DNA of 64,000 nt from Solirubrobacter ginsenosidimutans (lineage in GTDB: Bacteria > Actinomycetota > Thermoleophilia > Solirubrobacterales > Solirubrobacteraceae). Below the pieces are notes generated by a model, which was given only the letters and a program-made list of their open reading frames with translations, searched no databases and was not told the origin of the DNA. The position numbers and the translations under genes are program-made. The DNA is taken from positions 62,001-126,000 of the forward strand of contig NZ_JAPDOD010000017.1 of NCBI RefSeq assembly GCF_027587205.1. Reading direction: 5' to 3'. Shown here in pieces: positions 19,102 to 26,247 of this stretch (within the stretch, counting starts at the first letter, position 1; each line of letters starts with the position of its first letter).

Positions 19102-20171
19102 CTGGCGAGGGTCAGCGCGAACTGCCGCAGCATGCTGAGCTCGGCGTCGTCGCCCCAAAACGCGTGCTGCGCCGCCTCGCCCGCCGTGCGGTACGCCTTG
19201 TCGAGATGCCATGGCATCGGATCCCACGTCCCGGCCGCTTTGACCCACGTCCGGCCTTCGTGGGTGTACAGCGTCAGGCGGTTGTGGCCGGAGCCCATGA
19301 AGTGCCCGCGGTGGGTGGTGAGGTCGAAGCCGACGAGCGGCTCGGCGCCTTCGGGCAGCACGCGGGGCTCGTCCCTGCCGTAGCGCGCCATGCCGTCCTC
19401 GAGTGCCTCGAACCACGCCCCCAGAGCAGCCGGATCGTCAGGCGTGACCAGCGTGGTGATCGTCACGTACCCGCGCGTGAACACCGGCAGCGCGGTGCGC
19501 GTGTTGGCGGCGACCTCGATCTCGAACGTCTGCCCCGCCAGCCCGCCGGGCCGCAGCGGCGTGAAGCGCCCGATCTCGCTCGCGTAGTCCGGCCAGGTCT
19601 CGGGGCGCGTCAAGGCGGCGATCACGGCACCCGCGTCCGGCATCTCGACCGGCGGGTACGTGTGCCACACCTGCTCATCCAGCGGCGCGCTCTCGGCGGT
19701 CAGCTCACCCAGCTTGGCCAGCTCCAGGCGGAACGACGGGTCGTACGCCTCGCGCTCCTCGACCGTCGGGAACGCCATCCCCCACGCGCGGCGCGCGTCG
19801 TCGGCGTAGGCGGCCGGGAACCAGTCGCCGATCAGCGCCGCAGCGCCGCGCTCGAGCGCCTCGCGGCTCAGCACGCCGCGCGCGGACTCGTCCGTGCTGA
19901 AGCGCTCAGAGCCGAACGCGCGGTGGAACGCGGCGAGATCGGTGAGGCGCAGCCGGCGCGACGGGTGCGACCGGTACCAGTGCGTGGTGAGGACGCCGAA
20001 GGCGAAGCGGAGGTCGTCGACGTCGCGCTCCTCGACGGGACGCCGGTAGTACGCGGCGTTGAGGAAGTCGGTGACCCAGGGTGCGGCGTCGTGGCCGGCG
20101 ATCGAGGAACCGGCCATCCTGGCGAAGCCGAACGGGCCCGGTTGGCTCGTGGTCTCAGTCGTAGCGCTCAT
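19098..20171 (-). CDS. Conserved protein of unknown function coupled to the desaturase-like enzyme
   Basis: 357 residues; I do not recognise the family. The first ~170 residues look helical and rich in Arg/Tyr (FGVLTTHWYRSHPSRRLRL, RFSTDESARGVL). The second half (from ~185) is strand-rich with FEIEVAANTRTALPVFTRGYVTITTLV and HFMGSGHNRLTLYTHEG, reminiscent of a lipid- or ligand-binding beta-barrel, but this is only an impression. No signal peptide or membrane helix is seen. The ATG is inside the right arm of an 11-bp inverted repeat, which could hide it in the mRNA. Its coupling to an FAD oxidoreductase suggests a role in the same pathway. Confidence 0.6.
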   Translation of the reverse strand: MSATTETTSQPGPFGFARMAGSSIAGHDAAPWVTDFLNAAYYRRPVEERDVDDLRFAFGVLTTHWYRSHPSRRLRLTDLAAFHRAFGSERFSTDESARGVLSREALERGAAALIGDWFPAAYADDARRAWGMAFPTVEEREAYDPSFRLELAKLGELTAESAPLDEQVWHTYPPVEMPDAGAVIAALTRPETWPDYASEIGRFTPLRPGGLAGQTFEIEVAANTRTALPVFTRGYVTITTLVTPDDPAALGAWFEALEDGMARYGRDEPRVLPEGAEPLVGFDLTTHRGHFMGSGHNRLTLYTHEGRTWVKAAGTWDPMPWHLDKAYRTAGEAAQHAFWGDDAELSMLRQFALTLAR

Positions 20172-20201
20172 GCCCCGATGATCGTCTCACCATCGGGGCA
20201 T
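20170..20201. promoter_or_regulatory. 11-bp inverted repeat overlapping a start codon
   Basis: ATGCCCCGATG (20170-20180) and CATCGGGGCAT (20191-20201) are exact reverse complements around a ten-base loop. On the minus strand the 3' arm includes the ATG of the 357-residue gene and a preceding GGGG. It may be an operator or an mRNA hairpin that blocks initiation. Confidence 0.6.
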
Positions 20202-20241
20202 ACAAGCCGTGCGCCCCCGCAGATCGGGTGCGGAGAACTAC

Positions 20242-20478
20242 CTACTTGTCAGTGAGGAAGTAGATCCCGGTGACGATCGCGATCCCGACCAGGATCACGG
20301 AGACCACCATCACACCATTCAGGGCGAGTGCGGTAGCGCCGTCAGAGTCCTGCGCGCGCAGCGAGGCCACGATGCCCGTGCCCAGGACGGCGGCGATGGC
20401 GATCCCGGCGATGGCCGAGATGTAGATCACCTGGAGCAGCGCGCCCCAGTCGATGATGCTGTCGGCGATAACGGTCAT
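20242..20478 (-). CDS. Small two-helix membrane protein paired with the PiT transporter
   Basis: 78 residues from the ATG at 20476-20478, overlapping the transporter stop by four bases (ATGA). Two hydrophobic helices are evident: VIYISAIAGIAIAAVLGTGIV (about 17-37) and ALNGVMVVSVILVGIAIVTGIYF (about 50-72), with a short charged loop containing RAQDSDG. It has no recognised domain. The coupling suggests an accessory or stabilising subunit of the phosphate transporter; similar tiny proteins accompany PiT transporters in other actinobacteria as far as I recall. Confidence 0.75.
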   Translation of the reverse strand: MTVIADSIIDWGALLQVIYISAIAGIAIAAVLGTGIVASLRAQDSDGATALALNGVMVVSVILVGIAIVTGIYFLTDK

Positions 20479-21635
20479 GCGCCCACCGGTTCGAGTTCGT
20501 GCGCCGGCTGCTCGAAGCGCGGCGTCTGGACGATGTCGTCGGGTTCGACCTTGGAGGCATTGTTCGCACGCCACAGGTAGAAGCAGGCGATGGCGAGAGC
20601 GATCGTGACCACGATCGGGCCGATCGCGCTGTCCTCACCGAAGATGTCGGTGACCCAGAAGGCGACCGCGGCGGTCAGGCCCGCCGCGGGAAGCGTCAGC
20701 ACCCAGCCCGTGACGATCCGCCTCGCGACGCTCCAGTCGACCGACGCGCCCGGGCGGCCGACGCCGGAGCCGGTGACGGCGCCCGAGACCACGTGCGTGG
20801 TGGACAGCGGATAGCCGAAGTGCGAAGAAGCGAGGATCACCGTCGCGGCGACCTCCTCCGAGGAGAAGCCCTGCGGGGGGCGCACCTCGGTGACCTTGGT
20901 GCCGAGCGTCTTGATGATCCGCCAGCCGCCCGTGTAGGTGCCCAGTGCGATGGCCGTTCCACACGAGACGACGACCCACGTCGGGACGGTGAAATCGTCG
21001 CCGCCCGAGAGGTTGCCGTTGGCGATCAGCGCGAGCGAGATGACGCCCATCGTCTTCTGCGCGTCGTTGGTGCCGTGCGCGAGTGCGACCATCGACGAGG
21101 ATGCGACCTGCGCCCAGCGGAAGCCGCGCTCCGCGCGCTCGGCGGTGTAGCGCTTGATCATGCGATAGACGATCACCGTCGCGCCGAGCGCGACGACGCC
21201 GGCCAGCACCGGAGCGATCAGCGCCGGCACGATGACCTTGGAGAGCACACCGTCGCCCTCGACTGCCGAGAAGCCCACTGAAGCGACGGCGGCGCCGATC
21301 ATGCCGCCGATCAGCGCGTGCGAACTCGATGAGGGGACGCCGAACCACCAGGTCACGAGGTTCCAGACGATCGCGCCGATGAGCCCGGCGAAGATCGCCG
21401 TGTCCGTGATGACGCCCGCGTCGACGATTCCCTTGGCCACGGTCGCGGCGACCGTGATCGAGATGAACGCACCGGCGAAATTCAGTACAGCCGCGACGCC
21501 GACAGCCACCTTCGGCTTCAGCGCGCCCGTCGCGATGGTCGTCGCCATCGCGTTGGCGGTGTCATGGAAGCCGTTCGTGAAATCGAACACGAGAGCGACG
21601 GCGACCACGAGAACGACGATGATGTCCCCAGTCAC
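20475..21635 (-). CDS. pit: PiT-family inorganic phosphate transporter
   Basis: 386 residues with about ten hydrophobic helices. Both inverted PiT signature segments are present: FDFTNGFHDTANAMATTIATGAL near residue 18 and ALAHGTNDAQKTMGVISLAL near residue 195. The family takes up metal-phosphate complexes with protons, giving low-affinity constitutive phosphate uptake at the cytoplasmic membrane. There is no PhoU-like regulator next to it; instead a small membrane protein is translationally coupled downstream. No PHO box is evident upstream. Confidence 0.92.
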   Translation of the reverse strand: MTGDIIVVLVVAVALVFDFTNGFHDTANAMATTIATGALKPKVAVGVAAVLNFAGAFISITVAATVAKGIVDAGVITDTAIFAGLIGAIVWNLVTWWFGVPSSSSHALIGGMIGAAVASVGFSAVEGDGVLSKVIVPALIAPVLAGVVALGATVIVYRMIKRYTAERAERGFRWAQVASSSMVALAHGTNDAQKTMGVISLALIANGNLSGGDDFTVPTWVVVSCGTAIALGTYTGGWRIIKTLGTKVTEVRPPQGFSSEEVAATVILASSHFGYPLSTTHVVSGAVTGSGVGRPGASVDWSVARRIVTGWVLTLPAAGLTAAVAFWVTDIFGEDSAIGPIVVTIALAIACFYLWRANNASKVEPDDIVQTPRFEQPAHELEPVGA

Positions 21636-21731
21636 AGCTGACGACCCTATGGCCCAAAAGCGCTACCCGGGCGACGACGTTCACATCTTGGCAACAACCT
21701 TTCTCATTGGTCGCGAGTACGGTTGCGACCC

Positions 21732-21923
21732 ATGGCAGACGACGCCATCACCCAAAGCCGTGCCCGCCTACAGGAACGCCTCGCGGAGCTCGCGCCGGCG
21801 GTCGAAGAGGCCGCCAAGATCAAGGCCGCGCTCGAGGCACTCAACGGTGGGCCCCGCCCCCCGGTGACGAGCCTCGACACGCTCATCAAGCCTTCCGCGC
21901 CGCCCACCGGCGGCGGCGACTAG
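21732..21923 (+). CDS. Small hypothetical protein with a predicted coiled coil
   Basis: 63 residues from ATG. Residues ~5-38 are a continuous amphipathic helix ([19 protein letters not shown]) followed by a flexible Pro/Gly tail. No domain is recognised. It is divergent from the PiT gene (start 21635) and convergent with the TreS-like gene, whose stop it shares through a CTAG. High coding density and the precise CTAG junction support it being real, but this is not certain. Confidence 0.5.
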   Translation: MADDAITQSRARLQERLAELAPAVEEAAKIKAALEALNGGPRPPVTSLDTLIKPSAPPTGGGD

Positions 21924-24175
21924 CGCCGCACCAGCAACGACGTCCCCTGGTAGCCCTCGAGCACCGCGGGGAAACTGTGCAGGTCGTCCACCGTGGCGAC
22001 CTCCTCGCCCGTGAACATGTCGATCACGGTCGCACCCGCCGGCAGCTGCTCGGAACGCACGCTGCCGGAGACCTGCTCGCCTGAGAAGTTCAGGACCGTG
22101 ATCTGCAACGCGTCGTCGGCGAGCCGGTGCACCATCACCAGCTCGCTGCGATGCGACACGTCCGGGATGTCGACCTGCACCGCGGTCGCGATCTCGTACT
22201 CGCGGCGGACGTCGATGATCCGGCGCAGGCGCGACGCGAAGGAGTCCGGGTCGGCCAGCTGGTCGGGCAGCGTGCCGTAGAGGCTGCGCGCCGGCGGCAT
22301 CCGGCCCTCGCGCGCGGGCTCGTCGACGCCGCGCAGGTCGTGCGCGCCACGGTTGATCCAGCGCGTGTCGCCCTCGGCGATCAGGTCGGCGACGTCGGCG
22401 GCATCGACGGTCAGCATTCCGGACAGGTCCCAGCCCGACAGCGCGAAGACCCCCGGCTGCAGCGCGTTGAACATCGCCAGCAGCAGGTGGACGTCGCGGA
22501 TCCGGTCGCGCTCGGCCTCAGCGATCTCCGAGAGGTCCTCGATGCCGAGGGTCGCGCAGATGACCGTCGAGGTCGTGCACGCGATGCCGTTCTGGGTGAA
22601 CCGCCGGTTGTAGGCCTTGCCCGGACCGGTGAGGTTGTTATTGAGATCGGCGCGCACGCGTTCGCCGAGTTCACAGCCCGTCAACGTCTCGCCGCGGTAG
22701 GTGAAGGGGTCGTCGCGGTGGCGGGTCGAGAAGTGCACGAGCTCGTGGGTCAGCTCGTCGTGGTTCTGCATCGCGTGCACGAGCGAGGCGGGGTCGATGC
22801 CCATCTCGCGCGCGAGGTTCATCGTCAGCCGCAGGAACTCGGTGTCGCCGGTGACGAGCGCGTGGTGGTAGCCGGGGCGGGTGACGAAGTCATACGACAG
22901 GTCGGCGCCGGTCTCGCCCATCGCCTTGATGTCGTCCATCGCGAGGTTGAGCTCCTGGAAGGAGAACCCGCCCATCTTGCGGATCATGCTCGCGATCAGG
23001 TGGTTGGCGGCCTCGCTCAGCGGGTGGCCCTCCGACCAGGCGGGCGCGTCCTCGGCGGTCTTCTCGACACCGAGGAAGCCGTTGGCGTCCAGGCGCAGGC
23101 CGCCGCTGCCGAGGTCGGCCAGCGCGTGGAGCGCGTCGCCGATCACCAGCCGCATCCCGGCGAAGGACGGGTCCAGCCAGTTGATCGACGGCTGGCCCTC
23201 CTTGAAGTAGTGCAGGTAGACCCAACGCCGTTCGACGCCGTCGACGCCCATCACCGGGCGGGTCACGCTCCAGTTGGTCTCCTTGACCCCCGGCTCGTAG
23301 AAGATCACCCGCTGGAGCTGGCCGATGATGTAGCCGGCGCGCTCGAGCCGGGCCTCGGTGGAACCGTCGAGGTTCGCCGAGTCGCGGCCGTCCTTGACGT
23401 CCGGCAGCAGGTGCCAGTCGTCGGGGCGGATCGAGACCATGTGGTAGATGCCCGGGTAGTCGCCGTAGGCCATCTCCGCCAACCGGAAGTCGGCGCCCTT
23501 CCCGGTGTGGCCGGGCACGATGTCGTCGATCACGGTGCCGTCGAACTCGGAGGCGGTCGCGCACAGGCGGCGGAAGTCGTCCTCGGTGCCGAAGGCGGGA
23601 TCGACCTCCATGCTGATGCGGTCGAAGTGCCCGTCGATCGACGGCGTCAGGCGGCGGCCGTTGAGCCCACCCGCCTGCTTGACCGGCCCCGTGTGCACCC
23701 CGTCGATCCCGATCGCGCGGAACGCCTGCCACAGCGCGGGGTCAGACAGCGCGGAGAGGAACGTCTCGCCCACGCGGGTAACGAACGACAGCGGGTACGC
23801 GGTGAACCAGACGCTCGCGCGTTCCAGCGCGGCGCGGGGATCCGGGTGCGCGTACGGGTTCTGCCACATGCTGCCCTGGCCGGAGAGCTGCGAGGCGAGC
23901 CGGTTGGCGTCGGCGAGCATCGATGCCTCGACCAGCCACTCGACGTACTCGCGGTTGTCGGCGACCGCGTCCCCGTCGCTGCGCCGGTCGGCGAGCCGGC
24001 GCCGCAGCGACCGCCGGGCGGACGGGCGGAAGCGCTTCGGCCGCGCGGGATAGAACTGCTCGTCGTAGGTGATCTCGGGAGCGTGTCGCCCGTCCGGGTC
24101 GTTTTCGCGCGTGAGGGATCGATCGAGGCTCTTGGTCACGATCCAATTGAGGTTCCCGGTGGGGCGTCCCGGCAC
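21920..24175 (-). CDS. GH13 trehalose-synthase-like alpha-glucosyltransferase
   Basis: 751 residues, longer than classical TreS (~570-600). Catalytic residues of the GH13 barrel are visible: nucleophile D363 in [12 protein letters not shown], acid/base E408 in FSFQELNLA and H472-D473 in AMQNHDELT. The N-terminal ~75 residues are Arg-rich ([19 protein letters not shown]) and low-complexity. The C-terminal ~90 residues form the usual beta domain ([15 protein letters not shown]). The expected reaction is maltose-trehalose interconversion or a related alpha-glucoside transfer, useful for osmoprotection and glycogen turnover. It is not next to maltokinase or glgE genes. The start at 24173-24175 could be later by several codons. 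Confidence 0.75.
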   Translation of the reverse strand: MPGRPTGNLNWIVTKSLDRSLTRENDPDGRHAPEITYDEQFYPARPKRFRPSARRSLRRRLADRRSDGDAVADNREYVEWLVEASMLADANRLASQLSGQGSMWQNPYAHPDPRAALERASVWFTAYPLSFVTRVGETFLSALSDPALWQAFRAIGIDGVHTGPVKQAGGLNGRRLTPSIDGHFDRISMEVDPAFGTEDDFRRLCATASEFDGTVIDDIVPGHTGKGADFRLAEMAYGDYPGIYHMVSIRPDDWHLLPDVKDGRDSANLDGSTEARLERAGYIIGQLQRVIFYEPGVKETNWSVTRPVMGVDGVERRWVYLHYFKEGQPSINWLDPSFAGMRLVIGDALHALADLGSGGLRLDANGFLGVEKTAEDAPAWSEGHPLSEAANHLIASMIRKMGGFSFQELNLAMDDIKAMGETGADLSYDFVTRPGYHHALVTGDTEFLRLTMNLAREMGIDPASLVHAMQNHDELTHELVHFSTRHRDDPFTYRGETLTGCELGERVRADLNNNLTGPGKAYNRRFTQNGIACTTSTVICATLGIEDLSEIAEAERDRIRDVHLLLAMFNALQPGVFALSGWDLSGMLTVDAADVADLIAEGDTRWINRGAHDLRGVDEPAREGRMPPARSLYGTLPDQLADPDSFASRLRRIIDVRREYEIATAVQVDIPDVSHRSELVMVHRLADDALQITVLNFSGEQVSGSVRSEQLPAGATVIDMFTGEEVATVDDLHSFPAVLEGYQGTSLLVRR

Positions 24176-24187
24176 ACCCCGAAGATG

Positions 24188-24201
24188 GTTGCGTAAGCAA
24201 C
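24188..24201. promoter_or_regulatory. GTTGC-GTAA-GCAAC inverted repeat upstream of the dioxygenase
   Basis: Perfect five-base arms around GTAA, in the 73-base gap between divergent genes, 47 bases before the dioxygenase ATG. A similar TTGC...GCAA core is the repeat before the MarR gene at 43902. It may be the target of a MarR-like quinone sensor encoded elsewhere. Confidence 0.35.
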
Positions 24202-24248
24202 TTCATCGAGCTATAGTTGACGTTGCAATCTTTGAGAGGACACATGCG

Positions 24249-25184
24249 ATGAAGTTCGAAGGCATCCACCACATCAGCGCGATCACCGGCGACGCCCGCC
24301 GCAACGTCGACTTCTACACGCGCGTCCTCGGTCTGCGGCTGACCGCCAAGTCCGTCAACCAGGACGATCCTGGCGTCTACCACCTCTTCTACGGCGACGA
24401 GGCGGCCACCCCCGGCGCCGACCTCACCTTCTTCGAGTACCCGGGCGCGATTCCCGGTCGTCCCGGCGCCGGCATGGTCCACCGGATCGTCCACCGCGTC
24501 GGCTCGCGCGAGGCGCTCGTCTTCTGGGCGCAGCGCTTCGAGGACGAAGGCGTCCCGTTCGATCTCGTCGACGGCTCCTTGCGGTTCTCCGATCCCGAGA
24601 AGCTCGACCACGAGCTGGTCGTGGACACCTCCGGTGACGCGCCGCTGGTCGCGACGCACCCCGAGATCCCCGCCGAGCTGGCGATCCGCGGCTTCGAAGG
24701 CGTGCGCGCGTACTCGCACGACCCGGCCGGGTCCGAGGCGCTGCTGCTGGGCCTGATGGGCGCGACCAAGGACGAGGACGAGCGCTTCGAGCTGCGCGGC
24801 GACAAGCGCGGCGGCTGGATCGCGTTCGATCAGGCGCCCGCCGAGCGCGGCCGCCAGAGCGCCGGCACCGTGCACCACATCGCGTGGGGCACCTACGACG
24901 CGGACCTGATGGAGTGGATCGAGCGCATCGACGCGGCGAAGATCCCGAACTCCGGCTACGTCGACCGCCACTACTTCCACTCGCTCTACTTCCGCGAGCC
25001 GGGCGGGGTCCTGTACGAGCTGGCGACCGAGGAGCCCGGCTTCCTGGTCGACGGGCTCGAGCTGGAGGAGCTCGGCACCAAGATCATCCTGCCGCCGTTC
25101 CTCGAGGACCGGCGCGAGCAGATCGAGGCACGGCTGACGCCGCTCCCCGACCCGCGCGCGGATTGGCTCCCCGTCAGCTCGTAA
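24249..25184 (+). CDS. Ring-cleaving dioxygenase (VOC fold, MhqO/PcpA-like)
   Basis: 311 residues; GAGAGGA ends eight bases before the ATG at 24249. Two glyoxalase/VOC modules: residues 1-~150 (GIHHISAITGDARRNVDFY, metal ligand H7 or H8) and ~150-290 (GTVHHIAWGTYD, then GGVLYELATEEPGF with the glutamate ligand). This is the MhqO/LinE/PcpA-type group that opens hydroquinones and related rings with Fe(II) and O2. It is convergent with, and overlaps by 11 bases, an alpha/beta hydrolase, the usual companion (MhqD-type) in quinone detoxification. A regulator is not adjacent on this side. Confidence 0.85.
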   Translation: MKFEGIHHISAITGDARRNVDFYTRVLGLRLTAKSVNQDDPGVYHLFYGDEAATPGADLTFFEYPGAIPGRPGAGMVHRIVHRVGSREALVFWAQRFEDEGVPFDLVDGSLRFSDPEKLDHELVVDTSGDAPLVATHPEIPAELAIRGFEGVRAYSHDPAGSEALLLGLMGATKDEDERFELRGDKRGGWIAFDQAPAERGRQSAGTVHHIAWGTYDADLMEWIERIDAAKIPNSGYVDRHYFHSLYFREPGGVLYELATEEPGFLVDGLELEELGTKIILPPFLEDRREQIEARLTPLPDPRADWLPVSS

Positions 25185-25986
25185 CCGGCTCCCGGGCGTG
25201 CTCGAGCGCCCAGTCCAGCGCGTAGTCCGCGACCTCTTCCCAGCCCGGCCAGGCCGGGAGGAGGTGCGGGCCGTCGAACTCCTTGACCTCGGTGACGAGG
25301 TTCTCGGGCTTGTAGTGCTTGGCGTTGGAGTGCTGCAGCGACGGCGGCATCAGGTGGTCCTCGCGACCGGAGATGAACAGCAGCGGCGCGCGATCCGGGT
25401 TGTCGTAGTTGACGTGGTTGTCGTCAGGGCCCGGATGGATGTTGGCCAGCGCGCTGCCCCAGAAGATCGCCCCGGACGCGGGGATGTGGTAGCGCTCGTA
25501 GAGCGCGCGCGACTCTTCCTCGCTGAAGCCGTTGGTGAACGCGTAGTGCCACTGGTCGTGCGTGAAGCCGACCGCGCGATGGCGGTTCGCCGGGTTCTTC
25601 AGGACCGGGAACGTCGCGCGGATCTGCGAGAGCGGGACGCGCTTGACGCCCTCGGTGGGCGCGCTGTTGATGGCGACGCCGGCGGCGCCGAAGCCGTGGT
25701 CGAGCAGCACCTGCGTGAACACGCCGCCCGCCGAGTGGCCCATGATGATCGGCGGCGCGTCCAGCTCGGAGAGGATCCCCTCGAGCTTCTCGATGATCTG
25801 CGGCACGGTCACGGCCTCGATCGGCGCCGGGTCCGCGTTGAGCGCGTCGACCTCGACCTCGAAGCCCGGGTAGGCGGGCGCGATGACCTTGAAGCCCTTG
25901 GCCTCGTAGTGGCTGATCCAGTCCTCCCAGCTGCGGGGCGTCACCCAGAAGCCGTGGACGAGGACGATCGTGTCTGGCTTGGTCAT
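25174..25986 (-). CDS. Alpha/beta hydrolase
   Basis: 270 residues. Canonical fold markers: oxyanion HGFWVTPRSW at residues 11-20, nucleophile elbow GHSAGG (serine near residue 95), acid in FISGREDHLMPP and catalytic histidine in FDGPHLLPAW. It is probably a carboxylesterase or ring-fission-product hydrolase. Its ATG overlaps the stop of a 69-residue protein by four bases, and its 3' end overlaps the convergent ring-cleaving dioxygenase by 11 bases. The order suggests a role in handling aromatic fission products, though the two genes are on opposite strands. Confidence 0.85.
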   Translation of the reverse strand: MTKPDTIVLVHGFWVTPRSWEDWISHYEAKGFKVIAPAYPGFEVEVDALNADPAPIEAVTVPQIIEKLEGILSELDAPPIIMGHSAGGVFTQVLLDHGFGAAGVAINSAPTEGVKRVPLSQIRATFPVLKNPANRHRAVGFTHDQWHYAFTNGFSEEESRALYERYHIPASGAIFWGSALANIHPGPDDNHVNYDNPDRAPLLFISGREDHLMPPSLQHSNAKHYKPENLVTEVKEFDGPHLLPAWPGWEEVADYALDWALEHAREPVTS

Positions 25987-26192
25987 GTGGTTCCTTTCAC
26001 GGGGTTCACGGACACCAGCTCGATGCCGACCTCCTGGAAGCGCTCGATCAGGCCGTGCAGGTGCGACTGATCCCGCACCGGCCCGGTGAGCACGGTGGTG
26101 CCCTGGACCCGCTCCAACCGCATGCCCTCGAACAGCACCCCGAAGTGATCGCCGATCTCACCGCGGAGCACGAACTCGTAGGTGGTCGTCAT
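25983..26192 (-). CDS. Small conserved-looking protein of unknown function
   Basis: 69 residues from the ATG at 26190-26192. The sequence alternates strands and one helix (EFVLRGEIGDHFGVLFEGM, then TVLTGPVRDQSHLHGLIER and FQEVGIELVSVNPV), resembling half of a ferredoxin-like or ACT-like fold. I do not know a named family. It overlaps the hydrolase start by four bases (ATGA), so it is likely co-translated, and three TAGGTGA boxes lie just upstream. Confidence 0.65.
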   Translation of the reverse strand: MTTTYEFVLRGEIGDHFGVLFEGMRLERVQGTTVLTGPVRDQSHLHGLIERFQEVGIELVSVNPVKGTT

Positions 26193-26215
26193 CGCGGCGC
26201 GAACTCTCATACGCG

Positions 26216-26247
26216 CCTAGGTGAATTGTCATCACCTACCTAGGTGA
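26216..26247. promoter_or_regulatory. Three TAGGTGA boxes upstream of the 69-aa gene/hydrolase operon
   Basis: CCTAGGTGA occurs at 26216-26224 and 26239-26247, 23 bases apart, and TCACCTA (26232-26238) adds an inverted copy between them. The array spans the regulator's stop codon (26240-26242) and lies directly upstream of the small gene. It looks like a multi-site operator; the MalT-like regulator encoded next door is a candidate binder. Confidence 0.5.

Noticed and set aside
22127..24196. A 689-codon open frame antisense to the TreS-like gene
   Set aside because: Composition is typical of antisense shadow (Val/Arg/Gly/Asp), and the opposite strand has intact catalytic residues.
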